DNA from: Aureliella sp046290675
Lineage (GTDB): Bacteria > Planctomycetota > Planctomycetia > Pirellulales > Pirellulaceae
DNA length: 64,000 nt
Assembly (NCBI GenBank): GCA_046290675.1
Contig: JBKAHA010000002.1
Coordinates: 954,597 to 1,018,596 of the forward strand
Reading direction: 5' to 3'
Shown: in pieces, positions 36,311-45,676 of the stretch
Numbering within the stretch: the first letter of the stretch is position 1
How the letters are laid out: every line of letters begins with the position of its first letter
The notes under the pieces: generated by a model
Databases searched by the model: none
What the model was told of the DNA's origin: nothing
The model's input: the letters and a program-made list of their open reading frames with translations, nothing else
Position numbers and translations under genes: made by a program

Positions 36311-37165
36311 CTACAGGGCGGTCACGACCTTGGCTTGGCTACACGATTCGCAAGTCGGATCACCAGGCGGACCCCGGTTGGGGTCGCGTTTCCCGCCGGG
36401 TGGCGGGCCACCGTCCTTGTCCTTATTGTGGCCAGGACCACCCCGGCCCCGACCGCCTCTAGGCGGCATCCTTGGCAAGTCCTCGAAGGGCTCGCCTTCG
36501 AGGTCATTTAGCTTCTCGAGCTGTTCGGCAGTCAGGTACTCTTTCAGGCTCTCGTTGACCTCATTGAAGTGCTCTTCAAAAGCTTGGCTAGCTTTTTCGC
36601 CCTTCTGCGAAAAGGGAATGTTGGATTCCATGATCGTCCGCATTTTTCGTGTCAGCTTCTCGCTAAATATCTTGTCGCGGACTGTGTCTTGAAACGCCTC
36701 TAATTCCTCGTCTGGGAGGCCGATTTTTTTCGCAATGCGAGCGTTGGCAGCCGCGGCTCGTTTGCGTGTTTGAACAAAAAGCTGTTCAAGTCGCTCGACT
36801 TGTTTCTCTTCCAAAAGGCCAAACGCCTTTTGGCCGAATTCACGGATGATTTCAACGCATTTCTGTGCGTCATTGCGTGCTCCGAAAATCTCCTTCATTG
36901 CGGAGCTTTCGAGGGTTCTGATCTCGTCGTACTGGTCCTCCGTGAGCATTATCTCGCCACGGATGGGTTTGTGTTTGAGTAGATCGAGAACCTCTTTGTC
37001 TTCCGCGTTTCGCATGACCTGTCGGAGCCAGTTGTTTCCTCCGAAGGGGCCGCCGCCACGACCGCCACGTTGTGCTTGAGCCACGCTGCTGAACACAAGC
37101 ACTGCCAGCATCGCAATGCCGGCCGCCATTCTGGCTGCATATCTAGCTGTCGCTTGGTTGAACAC
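36311..37165 (-). CDS. Exported Gly/Arg-rich protein (paralogue A)
   Basis: An exported protein of 284 residues from the GTG at 37165, chosen for its GAGGAG site nine bases upstream. The signal ends SSVAQA, followed by QRGGRGGGPFGG. The middle is helical and charged (LTEDQYDEIRTLES, EEKQVERLEQLFVQTRKRAAAANARIAKKIGLPDEE). The C-terminal tail is rich in Pro, Gly and Arg (PPRGGRGRGGPGHNKD). It resembles the gene at 37399-38316 in layout and in the helical blocks. No known function; the RGG stretches resemble low-complexity adhesive or nucleic-acid-binding tails, but the protein is exported. Confidence 0.65.
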   Translation of the reverse strand: MFNQATARYAARMAAGIAMLAVLVFSSVAQAQRGGRGGGPFGGNNWLRQVMRNAEDKEVLDLLKHKPIRGEIMLTEDQYDEIRTLESSAMKEIFGARNDAQKCVEIIREFGQKAFGLLEEKQVERLEQLFVQTRKRAAAANARIAKKIGLPDEELEAFQDTVRDKIFSEKLTRKMRTIMESNIPFSQKGEKASQAFEEHFNEVNESLKEYLTAEQLEKLNDLEGEPFEDLPRMPPRGGRGRGGPGHNKDKDGGPPPGGKRDPNRGPPGDPTCESCSQAKVVTAL

Positions 37166-37398
37166 GTGATCTCGCCTCCTCTGACAACCTAAGCGGCGAC
37201 TGCCGCTCCTGTCGTTGGTTTTCCAAGTGTCGTTGAGGTCTGGACTTAGAACCGTTCCTCTATCCACTTGTCAACTCGGAAGCAGGCAGCTCGATTCGCT
37301 GCCTGCCTCGCATCAATCCAACATTTTACAGCGTCTTGCCGCTTCAATCCCTACAACCGCGGCAAATTCGCTTTGATCGAATCCGATTCGTGGAACGA

Positions 37399-38316
37399 CT
37401 AAGCGTCGCCGCCGCGGCCACCGCGACCCCCACCTTGGCCACCACGTCCGCCTTGGCCACCACGACCTCCGAATGGATTTCCACCGGCTCCTCCAGGGCC
37501 ACCGCGGCCACCGAATTGCCGTTGTGGGAATTCAAACTTGTCGCCCTTCAGAGCCATAAGCTTCTTGTATGCGTCGGGGAACATGTCCTTCAAGGCTTCT
37601 TCCGACTTCTTGGTGCCCTCTTCACGCATCTTGGTGAAGGTCTCTGTCATCTTGGCGCGAGCGTCTTCGTCAGGGCGTTGGCGTTCTCCGCCTTCCTCCC
37701 CACCGCGGCCACCGCGACCTCCGCCGAAGTTGATGCCCATTTCTTGCATGGTGCTCATCATCTTCTCACGCATCTCTGCTTGGACCTTTTGGAGGCCCTC
37801 AGTGACCTTTTCAATGTCGCCTTCGTCCAAGCCGACTTCTTCGGCGATCATTTTATTGCTGACCGCGCCAACGCCGCGTTGTTGAACGAGCAGACCCATA
37901 AGACGTTTTTGTTGGTCGGGATCAAGAACCTCTTCCATCATTCCCATGGCTTCTTCGTTTGCCTCTTCGATGGCTTTTTTCCGCTCGTCTTCACTCATAC
38001 GGAAAAGGGAACGCATATCGAGGGATTGACGCCCGCTGATCGCTTCCCAGACCTCTTCGTCCATCGCGACTGCATCGTCTTCCCGGACTTCCTTCATGCG
38101 GAGCAGACCCATGAGCTCGAGAGCTGGGGCTTCCGCCATAGGATTGCCGCCGCGCCCGCCAAAACCGCCGCCGCCAAATCCTCCTCGGCCTCCACCGAAT
38201 CCGCCGCCTTGACCGCCGCGACCACCACGTTGAGCGTTGGCAATGCCGCTGGACGCAACTACGACGCACAGTGCCAGGCAGGCAACACCAAGTTTGTAAG
38301 CTGTTCCCAATCTCAT
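37399..38316 (-). CDS. Exported Gly/Arg-rich protein (paralogue B)
   Basis: An exported protein of 305 residues from the ATG at 38316 (an ATG at 38337 would add seven residues). The signal LGVACLALCVVVASSGIANA is followed by QRGGRGGQGGGFGGGRGG repeats, a charged helical centre (LDPDQQKRLMGLLVQQRGVGAVSNKMIAEEVGLDEGD), a second Gly-rich segment, and a strongly Gly/Arg-rich C-terminal tail. The central block corresponds to that in paralogue A, so the pair arose by duplication. Function unknown. Confidence 0.65.
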   Translation of the reverse strand: MRLGTAYKLGVACLALCVVVASSGIANAQRGGRGGQGGGFGGGRGGFGGGGFGGRGGNPMAEAPALELMGLLRMKEVREDDAVAMDEEVWEAISGRQSLDMRSLFRMSEDERKKAIEEANEEAMGMMEEVLDPDQQKRLMGLLVQQRGVGAVSNKMIAEEVGLDEGDIEKVTEGLQKVQAEMREKMMSTMQEMGINFGGGRGGRGGEEGGERQRPDEDARAKMTETFTKMREEGTKKSEEALKDMFPDAYKKLMALKGDKFEFPQRQFGGRGGPGGAGGNPFGGRGGQGGRGGQGGGRGGRGGDA

Positions 38317-38939
38317 GCTCGATCTCGCTAACTTCATGAATCTAACTCTTTGGAAAGTTGGGTTGGAAAAGACGTTTGGTCTTCCTGGCCTCTCCAATGC
38401 CGGTCGTGGCCACGTTGTCTGCCCAGGCGGCAGCGCCGGGGCTCGTACGTTCAATCGTGGTAGCGAATTCCTGGTTGGCTCGCTGATCTCGCCAAAGAAG
38501 GCGGCCAGCAAACTAGCCAAGGCTAAGTATGTGAAGAGAACTCTGGAAAACCGGAAAAGTCGCCAGGTCGAGAACGAACTAGCTTCGGTGACCTGTGCTT
38601 AATAAAACCGGTGGAAGGATGAAAAGTTTCGGGAATTCGTAAGAATACAGACTTGGATCCGTCAAATAGTGGATTACGCCGCGATATCCGCGTTTTTGGG
38701 CGTCGAATTTGGCGTGATTGTTTGATTCGGCCCGCAATTTGGCTGTGGAATAGCAGCGTTGGCGAACGGATCGATTTCCACCAAAGTCCAATTTCAATGG
38801 CTCCGGATCCAGCCAGCTCCCGTTTGCCGTTCGGAGACCTGGCGGGCGAAGGCCTGGGGGCGGAGACCTGGAGGGCGAAGGCCTGGTGGATGGGAGCAAT
38901 GGTGGATGTCTGCAGGGATTTTCCGACTAAGGGGCTGAG
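38317..38939. other. Divergent spacer of 623 bp with a 29-bp-period repeat
   Basis: No gene is supported here: the minus-strand frames within it have no signal, domain or start site. A 26-bp unit beginning CGGAGACCTGG occurs at 38832-38857 and 38861-38886 with one difference. The region must hold promoters for recG and for the Gly-rich paralogue B. Confidence 0.5.
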
Positions 38940-41168
38940 TTGACCAAAAGTGTATCGATGGAGGAATCTGCGGGACCGACCGTCTCGCTCCGCACGCCGG
39001 TCCAACTGCTCGACGGAGTTGGGGTGGAGCGAGCGGGGTTGCTAGCTCGTCTGCGAATTCGTACGGCAGCTGAGCTTCTTTTCCATTTTCCACGCAGCTA
39101 CGACCAAGCAACGCCGCTCTTGGCGTATTCGGATTTTGACGCTGGAGCGAAGGCAGCTTTTATTGCGGCGGTCGACTCTTTTGATGAGCGGTGGACGCAA
39201 TCTGGAAAACACTTGCTCGGAGTCTTGGTGCATGTCGAAGAAGCCTCGAGCGAGGGTGACGAAGTTCCCCGTCCGGTTCGATTGGTTTTCTTCAATCAGG
39301 CGTTTCGCAAGAATATGCTCCAGCCCAATCGCCGCGTGCTGGTGCGAGGTGTTGTCAAAGCAAATGGCCTCTCCTGGGAAATGGTCCAGCCACAGGTCCA
39401 GATCTTGCAAGCTGGCGAGCAGCCGGAGACCGAACATCCAGCGCCGATTTATCCGCTGACCGAAGGGCTAAAGCAATACTCTTTGCGAAAAATGATGCGA
39501 ACCGCATTACCTGCGGTCATTCCACTGGTTACCGAGGTCTTGCCCGAGTCACTCCGCGAGACGCTCGCAGTTCCCGATATCGCGCAAGCGCTTCATTGGC
39601 TTCATTTTCCGGAGAGTCCTGACGAGGCGGAAGCGGCGATGCGGCGTTTCAAGTTGCAAGAGCTGTTGGTGCTGCAGCTCGCGTTGCGAATGCAGCGTGT
39701 CGAACGCGAACGTGTCGCTGTTGCACCCGAGTGCGAGCCGACGGGCAAAATTCACTCGCGGATCCTCAGTCGAATTCAGTTCAGTCTGACTTCCGATCAA
39801 GAGCGGGCTATCGCTGAGATCGGCGCCGACATGTCGCGGAGCGTCCCGATGAATCGTCTGTTGCAGGGGGACGTTGGTAGCGGGAAAACCGTGGTGGCGC
39901 AATATGCGATGATGCTATGCGCCGCCTATCGATACCAAGCGGCGTTGATGGCTCCGACTGAGATTTTGGCTCAGCAGCACGCCCACACTTTGCGGGGCAG
40001 TCTTGGTTCGAGCCGGGTCAACATTGAATTAGTGACCGGTAGTCAAAAAGCTGCCGAGCGCCGACGAGTCCTCGAGGGAGTGGAATCTGGCGAAGTCGAT
40101 CTATTGGTTGGGACGCAGGCCTTGCTCGCCGACCAATTGCAGTTCGCGAACCTGGGTCTGGTGATTGTTGATGAACAGCACAAGTTCGGTGTCTTACAGA
40201 GAGCAAAGCTTCGCGTCGATGGTGAACAGCCTCACTATCTCGTTCTCAGCGCGACACCGATTCCAAGAACGATTGCGATGACCGACTTCGGCGACTTGGA
40301 CGTTTCCACGATTCGCGAGAAGCCGCCTGGTCGAGCGAGCGTGCATTCCTACACAGCGACGACGGATGACCTTGATTCGTGGTGGAAATTCGTCGATGGC
40401 AAAATCGACGAAGGCCGCCAAGCCTTCGTCATCGCGCCTAGAGTGAGTCACCAAGGCGAGCGTAGCGACGAGCACGCGATGGGAGACTCAGAAAAAGGCC
40501 TCCCACCCGGGGCAAGCGGCGATCGCAATACAGCTTTCGAAGAGCCATCTTCGAAGGCGATCGCCACGGCCGTCGGCACGTACCAAGTTCTGAGTGAGAA
40601 GGTTTTTGCGCATCGTCGGATCGCTTTGCTCCACGGGCAAATGGATCCTGCGGAGAAGTTGGCTGCGATGGAAGCGTTTGCAGCCCACGAAGTTGATATT
40701 CTTGTGTCGACGACGGTTGTGGAGGTGGGAATCAATGTCCCCAATGCGACGGTGATGACGATTCTGGATGCCAATCGTTTAGGTCTGTCGCAGTTACATC
40801 AATTGCGTGGCCGAGTTGCACGGGGCTCCCAGCCGGGGTACGTATGCGCCGTTGCAACGGAGGGTTCGGAGGCAAAGGATCATGAGCGACTGAAGGCATT
40901 CGAAAAGACCGATGACGGCTTTGAACTGGCCGAGCTTGATTTGAAAATGAGGGGGCCAGGTGATCTACTGGGGACCTCCCAGAGCGGCTTGCCCCCGTTT
41001 CGCGTTGCCAATCTTGCCAGAGATACGGAGCTAGTTGAAATTGCCCGCGAGCAAGCAAAGGTGCTGCTTGAAGAAGATCCGGACTTGGCCAATCCTGCTT
41101 TCCAGCGGCTCCGTAAGCAGACGGTTCATCGTTATGGCCCGCTCATGCAGCTAGGCGATATCGGATAG
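38940..41168 (+). CDS. recG: ATP-dependent DNA helicase RecG
   Basis: RecG remodels stalled replication forks and Holliday junctions. This protein (742 residues) has the wedge/OB domain at ~60-170, Walker A GDVGSGKTVVAQYA near 315, the D-E-Q-H box (VDEQHKFGVLQR) near 412, the SAT motif (LSATPIPRT) and the C-terminal motifs VVEVGINVPNATVM and QLRGRVARG. It is about 45 residues longer than usual because of a polar insertion after APRVSHQGE (about 502-540). Start: TTG at 38940 has AAGGGG upstream; an ATG at 38958 is the alternative. The stop lies inside a 13-bp tandem repeat. Confidence 0.95.
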   Translation: MTKSVSMEESAGPTVSLRTPVQLLDGVGVERAGLLARLRIRTAAELLFHFPRSYDQATPLLAYSDFDAGAKAAFIAAVDSFDERWTQSGKHLLGVLVHVEEASSEGDEVPRPVRLVFFNQAFRKNMLQPNRRVLVRGVVKANGLSWEMVQPQVQILQAGEQPETEHPAPIYPLTEGLKQYSLRKMMRTALPAVIPLVTEVLPESLRETLAVPDIAQALHWLHFPESPDEAEAAMRRFKLQELLVLQLALRMQRVERERVAVAPECEPTGKIHSRILSRIQFSLTSDQERAIAEIGADMSRSVPMNRLLQGDVGSGKTVVAQYAMMLCAAYRYQAALMAPTEILAQQHAHTLRGSLGSSRVNIELVTGSQKAAERRRVLEGVESGEVDLLVGTQALLADQLQFANLGLVIVDEQHKFGVLQRAKLRVDGEQPHYLVLSATPIPRTIAMTDFGDLDVSTIREKPPGRASVHSYTATTDDLDSWWKFVDGKIDEGRQAFVIAPRVSHQGERSDEHAMGDSEKGLPPGASGDRNTAFEEPSSKAIATAVGTYQVLSEKVFAHRRIALLHGQMDPAEKLAAMEAFAAHEVDILVSTTVVEVGINVPNATVMTILDANRLGLSQLHQLRGRVARGSQPGYVCAVATEGSEAKDHERLKAFEKTDDGFELAELDLKMRGPGDLLGTSQSGLPPFRVANLARDTELVEIAREQAKVLLEEDPDLANPAFQRLRKQTVHRYGPLMQLGDIG

Positions 41169-41220
41169 TTGAATCCGATAGTTGAATCCGATAGTTGAAT
41201 CCGATAGTTGAATCCGATAT
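41164..41220. repeat. 13-bp tandem repeat overlapping the recG stop codon
   Basis: Units of GATAGTTGAATCC start at 41164, 41177, 41190 and 41203, followed by a partial GATAT. The recG stop TAG (41166-41168) is in the first unit. Confidence 0.92.
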
Positions 41221-41241
41221 GCCGCGGCTGCCGCGTTCGAA

Positions 41242-41943
41242 CTAAGGGAGCCAACGCTCGAGAAACTCGCTGAATTTTTCTTCGCTATATCCCTGACCAT
41301 CGCGAGCTGGTGCTTCTAGCCAAGCTGTATTTTGCGAGTGAAGCATTTTGCCAGTCGCATCGAAAACAAATAGATGCGGGTAGCCGTTGATTGGCGGATA
41401 TTTCGACAGGAATGCTTCGTTCCGGTTCTTTTCCGCGAAAGTCACTTTCTGCACGAGGAAACCGCGATTCAGTAACTCGTTGATTTTGGCATTGCTGGCG
41501 AAGAATTGACTCATCCGTTTGCACCAGTGACACCAGTCACCTCCGACTTGGAGAAGCACCGTCTTTTTTTCCCGCTCAGCGCGCTTCAAGGTCGCCTTCA
41601 GTTGCTCGGCCGGATCCGCCTCTAGGTCGTATTTCGAAACCGTGTAAAAGTCCTCGGAGAGATTTTTCTCGGATGTATCTTTACTGTTGGGGGATGCTGA
41701 ACTGTCGGCTATTGGGGATTCGGCGTCTCCAACTGCGTTCGAAATCGCATCTGCCGCGTTCTCGTTACCTGCCGCTTCTTTCTCTGACGGACCACCTGGG
41801 CCGGGAGCCGGAAGCGTAGAAGCAGCTTCCAGTGAGTCCGTGTCATTCGAAGAGCTGCCGCAACCGGCAACCAGGCCGACATGGAGGCAGATTGCAATCA
41901 GATAACCGAGGTGAATACCATTGGGCTGACGCGGATGGGTCAT
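41242..41943 (-). CDS. Thioredoxin-like lipoprotein
   Basis: A lipoprotein of 233 residues: signal with lipobox GLVAGCGS, a long Ser/Pro/Asp-rich linker (about 30-95), then a thioredoxin fold. The active site is W-C-H-W-C-K in LLQVGGDWCHWCKRMSQFF (near 140), and the cis-proline region is INGYPHLFVFD. The linker would let the domain reach out from the membrane. It probably takes part in disulfide exchange or cytochrome maturation; the partner is unknown. It is convergent with recG. Confidence 0.85.
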   Translation of the reverse strand: MTHPRQPNGIHLGYLIAICLHVGLVAGCGSSSNDTDSLEAASTLPAPGPGGPSEKEAAGNENAADAISNAVGDAESPIADSSASPNSKDTSEKNLSEDFYTVSKYDLEADPAEQLKATLKRAEREKKTVLLQVGGDWCHWCKRMSQFFASNAKINELLNRGFLVQKVTFAEKNRNEAFLSKYPPINGYPHLFVFDATGKMLHSQNTAWLEAPARDGQGYSEEKFSEFLERWLP

Positions 41944-42444
41944 GTGCGGATTCCGTATGATGAGCCTGGGAATACGGCGTTAGGAGATCGGATTCTCTGC
42001 GTTTCTGCCTCGTATTGGAGACCAACCCAAAGTGTGGCAACAGACCAATTTTGCGGGGGCCGAGCCATTGGCGAGCCTTGTTGGCGAATTGCTCGCCAAA
42101 AAATGCGTAAAGGTCGGTCGGGTTGCAGCGTCCATGATTGCGTTTTCGTCTGCGATTGCCAATCCGATCCGGTTTCCCGCCCTCGCCTAGAGGTCCTTCC
42201 GGAGGTACCATGCGTGGCTGGCCAAATTGGGGCTTAGCGGGGCTGAGCGGACCGCGATCCGCATTCTTGCAACGGCATGCATTTTTGCTTGTTTCAGGGC
42301 CCTATGCGGGTAGCCCAAAAGTTCCTGCAGCGAACAGGAGATCGACTCGATCGTCGGGTTCGTTGCAGTCGCAGTTGGCCAGAAAGCTAACTGCAGGCAT
42401 AAAGCTGTTGGCGAAGAATAGTCGAGCAAAATCGTCGAGCTGAA
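41944..42444. other. Divergent spacer without a recognised gene
   Basis: 501 bp between the thioredoxin-like gene (minus) and btaA (plus). Several frames cross it on both strands but none has a signal peptide, a domain or a convincing start. Confidence 0.5.
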
Positions 42445-43683
42445 ATGGCTCTGGCGAGCTCAAACCGAGTGGACGTGATTTGCGAGCCGAACCGAATGTC
42501 TCTGAGTAACTGGATAAGTGGACGCGTATTTAAGTTCGTTCACGGCAACAACCTCGTCTACAACACATGCTGGGAAGATCCACGTTTGGATCGCCAGGCA
42601 CTGAATTTGTCGTCCGAAGACCGAGTACTAGTGATTACGTCGGCTGGGTGCAATGCGCTCGACTACCTCATTGCGGGACCAAAGCATGTTCACGCCGTGG
42701 ATATGAACCCTCGCCAGAATGCCCTTTTGGAACTGAAGATCGCTGGGATCCGAAAACTGGACTATACCGATTTCTATCGGCTGTTCGGTGATGGTTTTCA
42801 CCCAGCTGCTGCGGCGGTGTACCGTGATGCTTTGCGCAGCGAAATCAGTCCTTGGGCACAGGGCTACTGGGACAAGTTCATCAAGTTCTTCGATAACTCA
42901 AAACGTACTTTCTACTACCGCGGTACATCGGGTGCCTTTGCCCGCGGAATCCGTTACTACATCGATCGAGTCGCCAAGTTGCGTCCTGAAGTCAGCGAGC
43001 TCTTGCAGTGCGAGAATGTCGATCAGCAACAAGAGATCTTTGAACGCATTCGTGACCGCTTCTGGAGCCGAACCATGAAGTTCGCGCTCAACCGCGATTC
43101 AACGCTATCGATGCTTGGTGTTCCGAAGGCGCAGCGGATGCAGATCGATAAGCAGTATCCCGGTGGCATCCTTAGTTTCATTCAAGATTCCATGGAGGCC
43201 GTTTTCGCTAAGCTTCCTATCCATGAAAACTACTTTTGGCGTGTGTATATCACAGGCAGCTACACTCCAACGTGCTGTCCGGAGTATCTGAAGCCGGAAA
43301 ACTTTGAGCGGCTCAAGAGTCAAAATGTGGAAGGCCTGACAACCCATACGGATAGCGTTCAAGGATTCTTGGAGAAGTCCGAACATAAGATCTCTCGCTT
43401 TATCCTCTTGGATCATATGGATTGGCTTTCCGAGCACCTGTTTCCCATGTTGGAATTAGAGTGGCAAGCAATCCTAAACAGTGCAGCCGAGAATTCGCGG
43501 ATTCTCTGGCGCAGTGGTGGTCTTCGAACGGACTTCATCGACAGGGTGAGCGTGACGAAAGATGGTCAGAACGTAGCGTTGCCGGAATTACTGACCTACC
43601 ACGAGGAGCTTGCGGCCGAGTTGCATGAACTAGATCGAGTGCACACGTACGGAAGCTTCTATATCGCCGACCTGGCCGCCTAA
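42445..43683 (+). CDS. btaA: S-adenosylmethionine:diacylglycerol 3-amino-3-carboxypropyltransferase (DUF3419)
   Basis: BtaA moves the 3-amino-3-carboxypropyl group of SAM onto diacylglycerol, the first step to the betaine lipid DGTS. The protein (412 residues) has the DUF3419 features: KFVHGNNLVYNTCWEDPRLDRQAL near the start, a SAM-binding region VLVITSAGCNALDYL followed by HAVDMNPRQNALLELK, and the later RFILLDHMDWLSE. Start is ATG 42445; the ATG at 42496 is an alternative nearer the conserved part. The methyltransferase that would finish DGTS follows 157 bp downstream. Confidence 0.85.
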   Translation: MALASSNRVDVICEPNRMSLSNWISGRVFKFVHGNNLVYNTCWEDPRLDRQALNLSSEDRVLVITSAGCNALDYLIAGPKHVHAVDMNPRQNALLELKIAGIRKLDYTDFYRLFGDGFHPAAAAVYRDALRSEISPWAQGYWDKFIKFFDNSKRTFYYRGTSGAFARGIRYYIDRVAKLRPEVSELLQCENVDQQQEIFERIRDRFWSRTMKFALNRDSTLSMLGVPKAQRMQIDKQYPGGILSFIQDSMEAVFAKLPIHENYFWRVYITGSYTPTCCPEYLKPENFERLKSQNVEGLTTHTDSVQGFLEKSEHKISRFILLDHMDWLSEHLFPMLELEWQAILNSAAENSRILWRSGGLRTDFIDRVSVTKDGQNVALPELLTYHEELAAELHELDRVHTYGSFYIADLAA

Positions 43684-43840
43684 GTTCGCGCAGAGCTAAG
43701 TCAGATTTCATGGCGATTCGATCCTGCCACGTAGAACGAGCGGCTGCATCCCTAAGATTTCGAGAGTAGATCCGAATGCTTCTGGTAGGCACAGGTCCTA
43801 GCTCGATTCCAAGTAACCAGTTTGAGCATCAGCTGAAGCC

Positions 43841-44572
43841 ATGGGTTTGATCTCCGATCTCAAAATTCTCTACCATCTGGCCCTGCGTCCCGTCCGAGGA
43901 AAGGACCACGCGGCCCGTATGGAAAACTTCTACTCTGGCCAGGCGGAAGCTTATGACGATTTCCGACGTCGGCTCCTGCATGGTCGTGAAGCGCTGTTTC
44001 AAAAGATCGAAGTTCCCGAAGGCGGAACCTGGGTCGATTTAGGTGGCGGCACTGGCGCAAACATGGAATTCATTGCCGATACCGTACCGAAGCTAGGTCG
44101 AGCTTACGTCGTCGATCTGGCCTCGTCTCTTCTCAAGGTTGCGAGCGATCGGTTCGAGTCGAATGGATGGAATCACGTTCATGCGGTGGAAGCCGATGCG
44201 ACCAAATGGACGCCCGAAGAAGGTCTGGTTGACGTGGTTACGTTTTCCTACAGCCTGACCATGATTCCAGATTGGTTTGGTGCAGTGGAAAATGCACTGC
44301 GGATTCTTAAGCCTGGGGGGCGAATTGGCATCGTTGATTTTTACGTTGCAAGAAAGCACGCGGAAGAAGGCCTGCAGAAACACTCTTGGTTCACTCGAAC
44401 GTTTTGGCCCACGTGGTTCGCATCGGACAATGTTTTTCCTTCTCCAGATCACTTGCCATTCGTGCGTTCGCACTTTGAAACAGAGTACCTGAAAGAAGCT
44501 CGGTCAAAAGTGCCTTACATTCCTTTCATACGCACACCGTACTATCAATTCATTGGTACCAAAAAAGGCTAG
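43841..44572 (+). CDS. btaB: BtaB-like SAM-dependent methyltransferase
   Basis: A class I methyltransferase of 243 residues: the SAM motif VDLGGGTGANMEF near 67, DLASSLLKVA as the acidic loop, and motif IV VDVVTFSYSLTMIPDWFGAVENAL. The C-terminal part contains HSWFTRTFWPTWFASDNVFPSPDHLPFV, as in BtaB proteins. Placed directly after btaA, it very likely trimethylates the homoserine head group to give diacylglyceryl-trimethylhomoserine. The name rests on gene order and family similarity. Confidence 0.8.
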   Translation: MGLISDLKILYHLALRPVRGKDHAARMENFYSGQAEAYDDFRRRLLHGREALFQKIEVPEGGTWVDLGGGTGANMEFIADTVPKLGRAYVVDLASSLLKVASDRFESNGWNHVHAVEADATKWTPEEGLVDVVTFSYSLTMIPDWFGAVENALRILKPGGRIGIVDFYVARKHAEEGLQKHSWFTRTFWPTWFASDNVFPSPDHLPFVRSHFETEYLKEARSKVPYIPFIRTPYYQFIGTKKG

Positions 44573-44653
44573 GTACTATAGTGCCGTTTGCCTTGCTGCG
44601 ACCGTTTGGATACGAACGTTCGAATCCCGCTTCCGATTCGATGCTGAGTGGTT

Positions 44654-45343
44654 TCAGTAAGGTTGCCCGGTTGCTTCGCATAGAAAGTACATCAGAGGTG
44701 CTGCATCTTGGATCATCTGCTGTGCCTCGGTAACGAAAGTCGCCTTTCGAAGCTGAGCGCGTTTGATGGGAGCCATACCAATGAAGCTCTTCAGCCGCAG
44801 GCTTTCGATCTGAGGGTGATCTTTCGCATAGCCACGCGGAGCCGACTTGAGTCGGTCATCGTAAAGGTCAAAAGAGCGATTGAAGACTTTGCTTCTCAGG
44901 ACTTTCTTCCAGGCATCGGGATTTTCGTCCAGATAAGCTCGGATCAGCTTGAGTGCATCGGATGGAGGACGCCAAGTACCGGCACCGAGGAAACACTCGT
45001 CCGTCGTAATGTGCAGGTAGATACCTGGGGCATGCACGTCGCTACCATTTAGATGCCGAAACTGGATTCCGATATTCGTTTTGTAGGGCGTCTTGTCCTT
45101 CGAGAAACGCGTGTCCTTGTAAATTCGCATCATCGAACCACCGACTTTTTTCGGCTCTGCCTTCAGCAGCGGGGCCGTTTTCTCCAGCGGTTTTTGCATC
45201 GCTTTGATGAAACTCAAGGCAGGTTCGAGAAAGTACTGCTCATACCGCTGTTTATTTGCCTGGAACCAATCGCGAGTGTTGTTGTCCTCGAGGTCAGAGA
45301 GAAATTGAAACGTCCCAGGCGGGAATCCGGAAAAATCAGACAT
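44654..45343 (-). CDS. DUF2461 (TIGR02453) family protein
   Basis: A cytoplasmic protein of 229 residues with the family's conserved blocks: FLSDLEDNNTRDWFQANKQRY at the start, RIYKDTRFSKDKTPYKTNIG in the middle, and GAGTWRPPSDALKLIR after it. The ATG at 45343 gives a start typical of the family; the frame is open to 45436. The family is widespread in bacteria and its biochemical role is unknown. It is convergent with btaB. Confidence 0.88.
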   Translation of the reverse strand: MSDFSGFPPGTFQFLSDLEDNNTRDWFQANKQRYEQYFLEPALSFIKAMQKPLEKTAPLLKAEPKKVGGSMMRIYKDTRFSKDKTPYKTNIGIQFRHLNGSDVHAPGIYLHITTDECFLGAGTWRPPSDALKLIRAYLDENPDAWKKVLRSKVFNRSFDLYDDRLKSAPRGYAKDHPQIESLRLKSFIGMAPIKRAQLRKATFVTEAQQMIQDAAPLMYFLCEATGQPY

Positions 45344-45676
45344 GAACGGAAGGTACCTCTTAGCGGATGGAACGCAATCAGTGAATCTTGACGGTCCGCA
45401 GCTGAACGCAACATGGCGGCCTTGGGTTGGTTGCACCCAGGGAACGGGGGCATTTCTCCGGTGAATATCCGTCGGCCAAACGAGTATAGCGGTTCAGGTC
45501 GAGAGCAGACTTGATCCTTACCTATCATCCACCAGGACCACCCTGTCGTGCCTGGAGCCTTCGGACTCAGCCGAACTCCGCCATTCTCGCAAACAGGGGG
45601 AAGCGCTCGTAGGCCAGCCCAGCGGCTGAGATGCGTTTTTGCCCCGTGTTTCGCCGCTCGTTTTTGGATTGGAATA
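45344..45676. other. Divergent spacer
   Basis: 333 bp between the DUF2461 gene (minus) and the AP2-domain gene (plus); it must carry both promoters. No gene or strong repeat seen. Confidence 0.5.

Noticed and set aside
38523..39005. Minus-strand frame opposite the start of recG
   Set aside because: It overlaps the well-supported recG coding region and a repeat-bearing spacer, has no domain or signal peptide, and lacks a ribosome site.
41881..42237. Plus-strand frame in the spacer before btaA
   Set aside because: Overlaps the thioredoxin-like gene's start, contains no domain and no signal.
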